From the NCBI GenBank assembly GCA_029959195.1, contig CP114123.1:868001-932000 (forward strand): a stretch of DNA of 64,000 nucleotides, in the 5' to 3' direction. Below the pieces are notes generated by a model. The model ran no database searches. It was not told where the DNA came from and was given only the letters and a program-made list of their open reading frames with translations. The DNA is from Dictyophora rubrovolvata. Lineage: Eukaryota > Basidiomycota > Agaricomycetes > Phallales > Phallaceae. How positions within the stretch are numbered: the first letter of the stretch is position 1; every line of letters starts with the position of its first letter. The translations under genes were made by a program, and so were the position numbers. Of this stretch, positions 1 to 9,551 are shown piece after piece.

Positions 1-2279
1 ATACATGTAATATATCCTACAGACGGGTTAAGAAACACCAGTCATCCGCTTAATAACATTATGCCTACCAATACGAATACGGTGGCGACTGAGGTAAATT
101 CCAGAGACGAGGGTAAGGGAATTTACGATGTATACGCCGCTCGACTTTTGATTCGTCGTCGACCGTGTCAAACCCAATAACGCGTTGTAGGAAGACATGA
201 AGCTCTGGATGTGTTCGAGGGTCTTTAGTAACCTCAAACAGCGGTTGAAAAACATCTTCAGAAGAGAGGTTGAGTAGGCAACAAAGATGTAACAGACTAC
301 GACGTAAACATACTGCGAACAACATCCTCGAAACTATTAACAGATCCGCTGGCTTTATAGACCTCGTATAGTCGCGGCACCTGTATTAACCATCGTACGT
401 TGTGAGAGAATAATTTGTTGACAACGACCCATTTGGCGAGTTTATCCCATTCATCGAGAGAGCGGCCATAAATACTAATCCTCCATTCACAATTCTGCAT
501 TGGAATTCAAAAGGAGGAACCAGGATGGTTTTCTCAGACGTACTTGATATTTACTTTGTTCCAGATCTTCCATTAACTCTGACAATCATGGTTCATCAGT
601 ATATTGATGATAAAGACGAATGTCATATCAACCTTTCGTCAGTTCAGCCAAATAGCGACCGTTAATGAAGTTGTCAGTTTTGAGGAATATTTCACGCAAC
701 CGGGATTCTCCAATTGGATTATACTTGAGATTGAATTTGTCGAATCGATGGAAAGAATCTTGATGAGCGTGCATGTCAAGGGTATCGATAGATAGGTCAT
801 AAGCTGTAAGATTGAGAGATTGGAAAACCTGAGCCAATGTGAGCTCAGCTCCGTCTCTGAATATGACGACATCCTATATTGGGCATCAATAGGGTCAAGG
901 CCACATTACCAGTAGATGGCATGAATTACGTTAGGGCACTTTTTCATTTTAGCTTTGATAAACCGCAGCAGATGCTTTTGGTTCATACTGCTTGAGTGAT
1001 GGACGTGCGTGTCTACTTTACGAACATTGTAGAAGTCACTGAAAAAAACACCATCAGATATATATCTAACTGCAAACAATATAGACAAACCGATGAGGTA
1101 CCCCCTACAAAAAATCAATTACTTTGACAAAGAAATAGGAGCTAAGGACTTACTTTCATGTCCGTCATTTCTTGAAATTCATTAAGAAGTGTATACATCG
1201 TAAATTTGCTGACCAAGTATTTGAGACGTCTAAATGCAAAACTTTTGGTAGGTCCATCAGCAATAACGCCTAGGACGTAATCGAGATCCATGAAGTATTC
1301 TTTAATTGTTGGTATGTCAAATAAGGGTCTCTCGATATCAGTGGAAGAAGCTATTGTTGCTTTCAAACAGCTGCGGAAAATATATCCTAAAATTAACATA
1401 CCGGCAGAAGAATCGTAAACTTGGTATACGCCCTTCTCGTCTATTTTGAATGTCCAAGAACTTTGACCAGGAATTTCGCAATTTGAAAAATCGAATTCCT
1501 CCTCTTCTGAGAAAAAATTTGTCGAGGGTTTTTTGTAATGCCAATGAGGGGGTGGCGGACTTGGATAGATCTTCCAGGGGAAGTGGGTATCTTTTGATGG
1601 AGGAATAGGTTCGCAAGAGGACACGTGAAGTTTGATCCCCGAAACATCTCCAGCATCGCCTTTAAATCCCGCAAATATGCCATCGTGGTGCCGAGGATCA
1701 TCGCCTAGTCGTTGTTGAGACAACCTGATATATTTGTCCCTCAGATCAAGGCATTTCTGAAGGGCTTCAAACATAAATTTGAATTCAGCAGACGACCCCG
1801 TTTCTGTCTCTGTTAGCCCATATTTCATGATGAAGACATTACTCAAGTATCCTTACGAGAGAGGATAGGCATGACGCTTTCCGTTGCAGCTGTCGGCTCA
1901 CTAATCTCGGGGCCATGCTCTTGTTCGAAGGCCACAAAAACCGAAGAGGAAGAATCCTGATCATCAGGTGTCATCGCAGGCGGAAGGGTTAATGACGAAG
2001 GAAAATGAGTTCCTTGGGGTACAGAACCAAAGGCAGGCGTCGCTGGGATAGATATCGTGCCATCTCCTGCTGAAGGTCTTCTGTGGGCCCAATACTTTTC
2101 TTGAATCTAGAAACACTCAGTGAGTGAGTAAGAAGCAAAAGAGATGAAGACTTTATGCTTACGCTTTGCAGTGTTTTTTCCTCGTTATAGGGAAAAAATC
2201 CATCAGACGTTATATCAAGCGAAGGAACGCCATCATCGGGACTATGATTTCTTGAAGTCTGCTTCCTTTCTGGGGACAT
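1..2279 (-). CDS. AMD1: AMP deaminase, 5' part (cut by window edge)
   Basis: AMP deaminase hydrolyses AMP to IMP and ammonia in the cytosolic purine nucleotide cycle. The ATG at 2277-2279 opens a low-complexity N-terminal exon of the kind usual in fungal AMPDs. Next come a conserved stretch with [20 protein letters not shown] (about 1690-1780) and the metal-binding motif [20 protein letters not shown] (about 970-1030; its H-x-H binds zinc). [18 protein letters not shown] follows near 770-820 and [13 protein letters not shown] near 220-260. Short introns separate the exons; one near 10-60 rejoins ...PPYSYW to IYYMY. The C-terminal barrel residues lie beyond position 1. The match is close along the whole visible length and no break is seen. 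It is the conserved left flank of the paralogue array. Confidence 0.96.
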
Positions 2280-2560
2280 TAGAGACGTGAAAAGCAGCTT
2301 GAATGAACTCAGAAAAAGCTTTCAAACTGATGAGATGGCAAACTTGTCCTGTCAATTCATATATACTGCCGGAGCTCGAAATTCAAAGCATTGAAAGCGC
2401 TGGACGAATGACAAATTCGGTAGCGGAAGCGCCCAAGGAAGTTTAGTTGCGGCAATTCAAGTTTGGGCGAAAACCATGCGGTGCGTATAGTTCAATATTC
2501 AATATAAATACTTTCAAGTTGGTGTGCACAATCTAGTGACGGTGTACATATGGGGCCATT
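2280..2560. other. Intergenic, AMP deaminase promoter side
   Basis: This stretch lies between the AMP deaminase start and the decayed 3' end of array copy A. No ORF or RNA gene is recognised. It should hold the AMP deaminase promoter and the array's last 3' flank. Confidence 0.5.
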
Positions 2561-2561
2561 A

Positions 2562-4014
2562 CTATTGCTCGGAATGGCTTGGAGGTCTATCGACAATGGC
2601 AGTTTCGTCAGGCTGCAATACACTAAAACCGCTCTTCATGATGAACTACAATCGCCGTCCAACCTGATGGCGCAAAGTCCTTTCGTGGTCGAATAAACAC
2701 AGAGAGGAAGGAGCGGGGTGTGGCCATCTTGGCTCGTCGTTTGTTTCGTCAATCGTATGAGGTGAGGTTGGATTGTTTGATGATAAGGATTCAGATGAAT
2801 CAGAGGCCAACAGTGGGGCTGCTTGGGAGACAAACAGCGGCTGTATGGAAAAGGGATCTATGACGCTACGTACATTATCGCGACTTCTTCTTCGTTTGCG
2901 AGATCTAAGCCAGAAGAACACGATAATTGAGCATATCATAATTCCCACAACACCTCCCACAACACCCCCAACAATACTTCCAACTTGTGATGAATTTACA
3001 TCCGCAGGTGGTACTGGGTGTGATGTGGGATACCCACCCACCCCTTTACTACTAGAATTCGCGGGCGAGGGACCTGTATAGGGGAAAGAGCCGTTTGTCA
3101 CGACAAGAAAACCCAATGCTAAAGGAGTCTGCCCTGGGCTCCCTGTGTATTTGGAAGAAAGTACGTGATTTCCCATCTCAAGAGTTGGAGTCGTAAAGAA
3201 ACGGTGAAAAGATGTTGTAGCTGAAGACGGTTGTGGTAGGCCCGCTAACTTAAAAGGTGAGTAGGGTTGACCATCGATAGAATATTCCGCCGAAGACGCA
3301 TTATGCGGCTCGTCAGTAGGGATAAATCCATACCAAGCCAATTGAGTCCCTGCGTCATTTTCAAAAAAAAAACGTTTCGGGCTTTCGTACCAATGAAGGT
3401 GACCTTGACGAGGCCCTTAGGATCCGTTGTTTGGTTTGCTGTTTCCCCCAAAGCGCCCCATCCTGAAATATAGTCAATTGCCGGATCGTTATTATTGATA
3501 ACAATAAGTGAATTCTCCAGAGAGACATTTAAGGATGGTAGATATTGAATATAGTCCAGATAGAACGGCATTCCTTTTGAGGTTACGTTAACGACGAGTT
3601 CATGTGCGCCATCTGAAAAGTTTTTTTGACTGCACAATGACCAATTATTTTCAGGAGATTGAGATACATTTGGTGAATCAAAATCAATGCCATCGAGGAG
3701 ACATTTCCAAGTAGGATTAGGATCTGTCGACTAGTTTGCGATATTGACGGTGCCCCATACGTTTATTAACGAACCTTTTTCCAAAATAACACTAAGTAAA
3801 AGTCTTATGCGAATAGACCGGGTGTAAAATGCTGACCATGAAATGAAAAAGCGAAACTGCTTGTTGTGGTGGTGCTATGCAATTTCGGTGTATACGCTGG
3901 GTCATTATTTCCAAAACTATTGACCGTGGAAGCCTGTTCGGTTGTCCATTTACCGGCGTACGTTATACTTGTGTCGTCGTTTCCGACGCGAACCACTCGA
4001 TCTTGGAGAGGCAT
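2562..4014 (-). pseudogene. Array copy A: decayed two-repeat membrane protein
   Basis: This is the outermost member of the array. Exon 1 (4014-3837) starts MPLQDRVVRVGNDDTSITY. Exon 2 begins at 3774 and exon 3 covers the second repeat, linker, membrane helix (VGSIVGGVVGGVVGIMICSI) and basic RSRKRRRSR. Exon 2 has an in-frame TAG at 3733-3731 where paralogues read Ser. The tail slips out of frame near 2690, so the frame stops at 2646. Eroded traces of the HEDSGIR box and of PPxYSEQ (now PPSHSEQ, about 2562-2590) remain downstream. Both point to a pseudogene of a formerly full-length copy. The ectodomain resembles copies C and E. A 152 bp foldback MITE sits in its 5' flank. Confidence 0.8.
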
Positions 4015-4279
4015 TTATATAAACTGCTCTAGAGGCGGCACTCAGCAAATTCCTGTCTCATCTGGCAGAAAAGAAGAGAGTAATATGTTGTCCGAGTCGT
4101 TTAGTGTGTTCTCCAATTGCCAACACTCCACCTAAATATCTGGCTCCAGCTCACAAGTTGCACACAGGCCGTGCACTTACTTTTAGCATGAGATCCAAAT
4201 ATCAACGTGCTAAACCATTTTACTGGCTCCTTAGACTGGCCTACGGCATGGTACCTGATTTGCGCTCCACTTTGGTTAA

Positions 4280-4372
4280 AAACGCCAGACTTGAGGGCGC
4301 TGCGGGGGGATCCAATAATGTGTTGTAGTTTACTATAAGAAAGAGAAAATTTTCAGTCGAGGTTGCATCGAA
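4280..4372 (-). repeat. Upstream block shared by array copies (copy A)
   Basis: The sequence GGATCCAATAAT, then TTTTCAGTCGAGGTTGCATCGAA, recurs 300-450 bp upstream of several array start codons (B, C, D, E, G). Between paralogues it is better kept than the surrounding spacer. It is either a shared control region or simply part of the duplicated unit. Confidence 0.55.
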
Positions 4373-4524
4373 TGTCGCAAAAATCCTAACCGCCTTTTTT
4401 TGTTTAGAAGCCGCCCAGGCTCTAACAAGCTTTATAAACCGTTTACTTGAAGACCATTTATAAAACTTGTTAGAGCCTTGACCAGTTCGCTTAGCAAAAA
4501 AAGGCGGTTGGTATTTTTGCGACA
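4373..4524. mobile_element. 152 bp foldback MITE with visible empty site
   Basis: The element starts TGTCGCAAAAATCCTAACCG and ends with the near-perfect inverse, TTTTTGCGACA. A second inverted pair (GCTCTAACAAGCTTTATAAA and TTTATAAAACTTGTTAGAGC) makes almost the whole element a hairpin with arms of about 75 bp. Paralogous flanks read CATCGAAGCAAT without it, while here AA appears on both sides. The inferred target duplication is therefore 2 bp (AA). It has no coding capacity, so it was moved by an unknown DNA transposase. Confidence 0.85.
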
Positions 4525-4870
4525 AAGCAATCATACATATGACACGTTATTATGAGTCATTAGGAACAAAAAATTGTAATTCACCCGTCCCGTGTTCCAG
4601 CTCAGATGCGACGTCAGTTATTATTTCGCACACGCGCCGATCAGACGAGCTCGGTCGCTCGATTGAAACCCATCGTTGCTTCCCACAACAATGAGATTGT
4701 AACTTAAGTTTCGTTACCAGGAACAAATGAATTACTTGTCCATGATTATCATCGCATAATTGATTCATCTTGTAGCCTACTAGAGGCCTAATAACCGACG
4801 CAAGGCCCCTCAAAAGAGAATCACCGATGTACTGGAAATCAGCACTCAGTTAGATTTGTAAAGGTGTGTG
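4525..4870. other. Array spacer with shared upstream sequence
   Basis: This is the continuation of the array 5' flank after the MITE. A block with CAGACGAGCTCGGTCGCTCG then ATTGAAACC (about 4638-4672) is also found in diverged form near 8100, 11480 and 21450. No gene is recognised. Confidence 0.5.
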
Positions 4871-4889
4871 CAAACAAATCTGTCAGAGC

Positions 4890-5140
4890 TTCCCCAGGTC
4901 AGATTAGATACTGTACACATAATTGGCTGCAAATAGACGAAATATTGAATTCACATCATCTATTTTGTAATTCCAAACCGTTCAACTGAGGCCCGGGTGA
5001 ATTTAATTAGGAAATGAAATTGTAAGAGACGGTTAAAGTCAACCCTATCTTAGGTGTCTGGACACAATACTGAACGAATACGTCGGAAGCGGGGTATTTG
5101 GTGTTGGAGGAGATAATTGGAATCGAATAGTGTGAAATCA
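4890..5140. repeat. Diverged spacer repeat, unit 1
   Basis: CAGATTAGATACTGTACACA, AATTGGCTGCAAATAGACGA and, 3', GAACGAATACGTCGG with a GGTGTTGGAGGAGATAAT end match units near 5310-5575, 8370-8600 and 26160-26285. The units look like old duplicated spacer DNA and have no reading frame. Confidence 0.55.
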
Positions 5141-5304
5141 ATTGTAATTTATTGTCTGTCGGAAGTTATCCCATGTCAGGAATCCTCACCATCATACTTG
5201 AAATGTTCCTGAAACAGGATCCTCCGTGCGCAATAACCAATTAGATCTGCGCTGATCGAGCATTCAAAGTGATGTGTGCGTTTGCGAATCAATTTATTAT
5301 TTGT

Positions 5305-5580
5305 CAAGTCTTCTCCAAGTCATGTTAGATATTAATATACATGTGATTGGCCGCGAGTAGACGATATATTCAAGTTGAATGCAGTTAGATCATCTGCTTC
5401 GAAATTACACAGCGAGATAGATTGAATTATTGAATAACAAACGGAATTTGAGATGGAAGTCAACCTCATTCAGAGTTAGTGCATAATAAATAAATAAGAA
5501 GTCCCTGAAACGAACACGTTGGTAAGCTCAATATCTTGGGTGTTGGGGAAAATAATATGGAATTGAACGGCGACCATGCT
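5305..5580. repeat. Diverged spacer repeat, unit 2
   Basis: This is a second, tandem unit of the same spacer sequence (GATTGGCCGCGAGTAGACGA, GAACACGTTGGTAAGC, GGTGTTGGGGAAAATAAT). Two units beside each other imply a local duplication inside the A-B spacer. Confidence 0.55.
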
Positions 5581-5850
5581 AACACTGAAGCGCATATATG
5601 TCCATCGGAGGAATACGTACACGTAGCCGACTGGTTACTTTGTTAGGTTTATGATCCAAATAACCCGATCTCAACTTTCAAGTTTGCGACAAATTTTAAC
5701 GCCGGACAATATCGCAATCAGTGACTGCGGAGAAAATCATGAGATGTACAACTCAATTGTCAAATATAAATACGTTTTATAAACTAAAATACTATGATGT
5801 AGTGTACCCGAGAAAAAGGAGCGGAAATATTGTATATATTTACAGAGCTG

Positions 5851-7406
5851 CTATTGCTCGGAGTATGTTGGAGGTATTTCGACAGCAATTCCCGCAAGGA
5901 CGGGCTGTGATATACGAATACCACTATCTTCATGTTGAACAGGAGGTATGGTATTAGCCGCTGCGCCTATTGGCACGGTACCTTTTCGTGGACGCGGCGG
6001 ACTAAACTGTGTGAGTCCAGGAGCGATTGGGAGGGGCCGCCTTGATCCACTGATTGGTTCATCGGTCATGTAATGTGATACTGAATTGTTTGAAGACGAG
6101 GTTAAATTGGAGGGTGGGCTCATGGTTGGTTGTGAGTGGTGACGTGTAGACGAAGCTCCTTGACTTCCAGCAGTCTGATTCGCCAACAATGGGGTTGCTT
6201 GAGGGACAAACTGCGGCTGTATGGAAAAGGGTTCTATGACGCTACGTTTGCCACAACGTCTGCCACTTAGCCCGCGGAATCTGAGCCAGAAGAACAAGAT
6301 GATGGAGCATATCACAATTCCCCCAACACCCCCCACAACGCCTCCAACGATGCTTCCGACATGTGATGAATTTTTACTAGTAATACCACTCATTGATGGC
6401 ACTGGACTGGGCGTGGGATTTCCACCGGTTCCTCCGCTAGGATTTGTGGGCGAGGAACCTGTGGAAGGAAAAGAACCGTTTGTGACAATAAGATACTCGA
6501 ACGTAAACGGAGTCTGTCCTGGGCCTCCCGTATATTTGGCGGAAAGTATGTGAGGTCCCGTCTCAAGAATTGATGTCGTAAAGAAGAGTCGATTGAATGC
6601 TGTAGCCGAGAATGATTGTGATAGACTCGGTAACTGGAAAGACGTGAAGGGTTGACCATCCACGGAATACTCCCCAGAAGAGGCATTACGCGGCTCTGAA
6701 ATAGGAGTATATCCATACCAGGCGAGTTGAATTCCTGCATCGTTATTTTACTCAGATTGAAAACCCCAAAATTTGAGACTTCCGTACCAATAAACGTCAC
6801 GTTGACAAGACCCTCAGGATCCGTCGTTCCGTTTCGGATGTCTATAGGACCCCATCCTGAAATAAAATCAACAGCGGGATCGGTGTTTGCGATAAATACG
6901 AGTGAATTATCCAGAGGGACATCTGAAGAAGGTTGATATTCAAGAAAGTCCAAATAGAATGGCATCCCTTTTGAGGTTACGTTTACGACGAGTTCATGTG
7001 CGCCATTTGAAATATCCCCTTGACTGCACAATGTTCTAAGGTTTTCTTGATTAAATGAGGATAGATTCGGTACACCGAGGTCAATGCCATCGACGGCGCA
7101 TTTCCAAGTAGGGTCCTGGTTTTGCAATGACAAATTTGCGATATCGATTGAGCCGATCACATTTATTGACGAGCCTATTTTCGAATAAAAGTCTCATTCA
7201 AATAGGCCATGATTATTATACTGACCATGAAATGGAAATATAAAACTACTTATTGTGGTAGTACTGTGTAATGTCGGGGAAAACGTTGGGCCATTGATCA
7301 AATTTACGAAATTGTTGACCGTGGATGCCTGCACGGTTGTCCAATCACCGACGTATGTTATACTGTCATTGTCGTTTCTGACACGAACCAATCGATCTTG
7401 AGACAT
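5851..7406 (-). CDS. Array copy B: two-repeat membrane protein with PPxY tail
   Basis: Three exons (7406-7226, 7174-6788, 6734-5851) give 483 residues. The start MSQDRLVRVRNDNDSITYVG aligns with all other copies. Repeat 1 (about 1-185) has the conserved pair of Cys in TWKC and TLC and the motif DGAHELVVNVTS. Repeat 2 begins near TDPAVDFISGW and runs to the end of the ectodomain near residue 290. The membrane helix (HVGSIVGGVVGGVGGIVICS) is followed by RFRGLSGRR. The Pro/Ser-rich tail carries QHEDSGIRISQP and ends EIPPTYSEQ. Several N-x-S/T sites lie N-terminal to the helix. There is no signal peptide, so an N-out, C-in topology is inferred from the positive charges after the helix. Function is unknown. 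The copy looks whole and its exon 1 is almost identical to copy D. Confidence 0.85.
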
Positions 7407-7735
7407 TCATATAAATTTGAGAAGCAAAAAATTAGGCAAAGTGTGTCTAGGCGAGCAGGAGAAGGTGAAAAGAGAGTATGTTGTCGCAGGCCGCCCATGA
7501 TGAGTTCTGAGTTACAGTCTACGGCTGGCAACTGGCGATGATGCTTGATATCATTCTGAATCGGCTTCAATCCACAGACGGCACAGGCTATGTATGCATT
7601 TACCTCGGGCGAATCAAAATATCAGTGTACAATACAGATTGTACTATTAATCGGCCTCAATTTGGTAACGGCATGGCGATTTGACCAGCTGGGTGATTGT
7701 GCTCCAAATATGAAGCAGCGAGCGTAAAGGACATG
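7407..7735. other. 5' flank of copy B, near-identical to that of D
   Basis: The first 85 or so bases upstream of the ATG are identical to those upstream of copy D. A TATATGAATG-like context (minus strand) abuts the start. No gene is recognised. Confidence 0.5.
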
Positions 7736-8190
7736 CACCCTGCGGGAGGATCCAATATGATTTCATTGAGATATCTGGCGTCAACTCATGGGCGGCATAT
7801 GCTATACATCCGATATCAGCGTTCAATACAAATTGTCCACTTATTGGCCTCTCCAGAGAGCGACCTCATAACGATTGATCAGCTGGCTGACTGCGCTCTA
7901 ATATGAAGCATCGGATGTAAATAACTGGGAAAGACGCTGAGAAAACCTTTAGTTGTGGTCGTGTCGAAGCAACGAACCCCTATGATTATTTAATTAGCAA
8001 CAGAATGTCATACAGCTCACCTGTCTTAGCTCAGATGCGACCGCGCCTTCAAGGTACCATCTATAGCTTGCGCATGCGCTTGAGAACCCCATCAGCACCA
8101 ACTGTTGATGATTGAGTCCGTCACTCAATTGAAACTCCTCAGCGTTCCCGATATAGCAATAAAGAGACTGCATAAGTTTCAACAGCATAT
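7736..8190 (-). repeat. Upstream block shared by array copies (copy B)
   Basis: It holds GGAGGATCCAATAT (about 7744), GGGAAAGACGCTGAGAAAAC and GTGTCGAAGCAACG (7925-7972), and a block with TCACTCAATTGAAACTCC near 8122. Order and spacing follow the flanks of A, C and D. Confidence 0.55.
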
Positions 8191-8369
8191 ACCACGAATC
8201 AGTCTCGGTCTCGGACGTCCAGACAATTCTGAGTCAATTACTGGACTATACAAAGCTATCCAGAGAAAAATGACTGATGTGCTTGAGAATCAGTTGCGGT
8301 TTATAGATCTGCACTAATTGTGCATCCAAATTGACATACATGTTTAAATTAATCTATGATCCCTTCGTT

Positions 8370-8610
8370 GGGGTTTCCCCGAGTCAGATTGATACTGCAC
8401 ATATAACGGCCGCGAATAGGGAACATATGGAGCAATCATCCGCATATAATTCCAGCGAAGAAAATACGAATGGTGGTCAAGGCAAATAACAATCAGTATT
8501 GGTATACGAAAAAACACGTCCGTAAAATATTTTTGCCGTTGGTTGATACGATATGTAGTTGAAATGGTGATTACTCTGGCAACGATGCGCATATATGTAT
8601 ATAGATATCG
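8370..8610. repeat. Diverged spacer repeat, unit 3
   Basis: CGAGTCAGATTGATACTGCA followed by TAACGGCCGCGAATAGGGAA matches the start of the 4890 unit. The 3' end GATGCGCATATATG matches the 26265 unit. Confidence 0.5.
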
Positions 8611-8617
8611 ATTCGGG

Positions 8618-9080
8618 TAATATAGTTTAGAGTTCAGAACCGCGAGTACTGCAGCTTGGAATAAGCTCCATCGCATTATTAAAACCGGCGCTATGAATAC
8701 CTCTTGTTGGAGTGGGAGCCATTGTTGTCCTGGAGGCTGTTATCTGGGAAGCGGCAGCGATAGCCGAGTAGCGGATGGGAAAGGCACACTGTTGGCAAAG
8801 GAATTGAAATCCGATTGAAAATGCGTCTTTGAACCTGGTCTCACCCTCGACTTCTTGCACTTTGATTTTTATAAACAGAGCAGGTTGCATGCAACGCGTT
8901 TAACTACGGCACCCGGACCGGTAAGACGTCCCCGGCGCTTATCACGAGAAGCCCAATGATCCGACAGCCCAATAACCATAGCACAGTAAGGAATGGTGGG
9001 ATGGCGAACTGGACGAACTTGTTGGAGTCATAGCGGACCTGATGCATTTGTAACAAACTTGAGATTCCTCATGTTTGTCG
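8618..9080 (-). pseudogene. Relic of an H/J-type array gene
   Basis: Read on the minus strand, 8800-8880 resembles the segment just after the membrane helix of copy H. Both share GTGAGACCAGGT..CAA.GACGCA. Bases 9045-9065 give GTTTGTTACAAATGCATCAG, the same as the end of the H ectodomain (VTNASD). No long frame survives. It is a heavily eroded copy of the second subfamily lying inside the territory of the first. Bases 8694-8790 recur near 16500. Confidence 0.5.
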
Positions 9081-9082
9081 GA

Positions 9083-9178
9083 GCATTGGAATTGCAGCCT
9101 ATGAAGGTATGATTAGCAACTCTTCCAATTTAAGTCGATGCGGTGTACTCGGACCGGGGCCGAGTGCTTGAATAGCGC
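9083..9178 (+). pseudogene. Relic of the 3' end and flank of the lyase gene
   Basis: GCAGCCTATGAAGGTATGATTAGC and about 60 following bases (TTTAAGTCGATGCGGTGTACTCGGA) match the last codons and 3' flank of the PEP-mutase/isocitrate-lyase-family gene at 13355-13440. There the sequence reads GAAGCCTATGGAGATATTTA then ATATGATTAGC. The upstream coding part is not recognisable here. The duplicated unit must once have included the lyase gene. Confidence 0.55.
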
Positions 9179-9551
9179 AGAAATGAATTATTTATTTATT
9201 TCGGTGGAGCTTAAGAGTCGAGACTAGCAGGTTTGGCGAAGATCAGCACTATTTACAAGGCCGATGACCTTGAAAGTGTCTAACGAATAACCATTGGGAT
9301 AACGGTGTCCAAGATTTGAGATATGTATATATCGTTTATCACTACGGCTTAAAGCAAGAATTACTCACATTTTATCGATTCTGATATTGATTACCTTGGG
9401 CTCCCCGTAGGCTATGGCCATATGCTCTCAAATCACATTTAGAAGTTGTAAGAAAAAACATGAGGGGTATATTGCTTTTAATTCATACTAATATAACACA
9501 GCGTAGTAAATCCAAAAAAAGAGCGAAGAATATGTGCAAATGCTATAGCTA
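9179..9551. other. Array spacer
   Basis: AT-rich spacer downstream of copy C; no coding or RNA feature is recognised. Confidence 0.4.

Noticed and set aside
2773-3081. Plus-strand frames of about 100 codons opposite each array copy (also 6221, 9958, 14261, 17006, 19698)
   Set aside because: Each mirrors the helix and linker of the minus-strand gene (TTPPTTPPT is the reverse of the Gly/Val helix codons). They recur only because the sense gene recurs.
3774-4014. Copy A as a functional gene using a different tail
   Set aside because: Exon 2 has an in-frame stop and the relics of the family tail lie out of frame downstream, so pseudogene fits better.
5400-5700. CRISPR-like or satellite array in the A-B spacer
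   Set aside because: Only two diverged units of about 250 bp are present, with no regular short repeat and spacer pattern; and the genome is eukaryotic.
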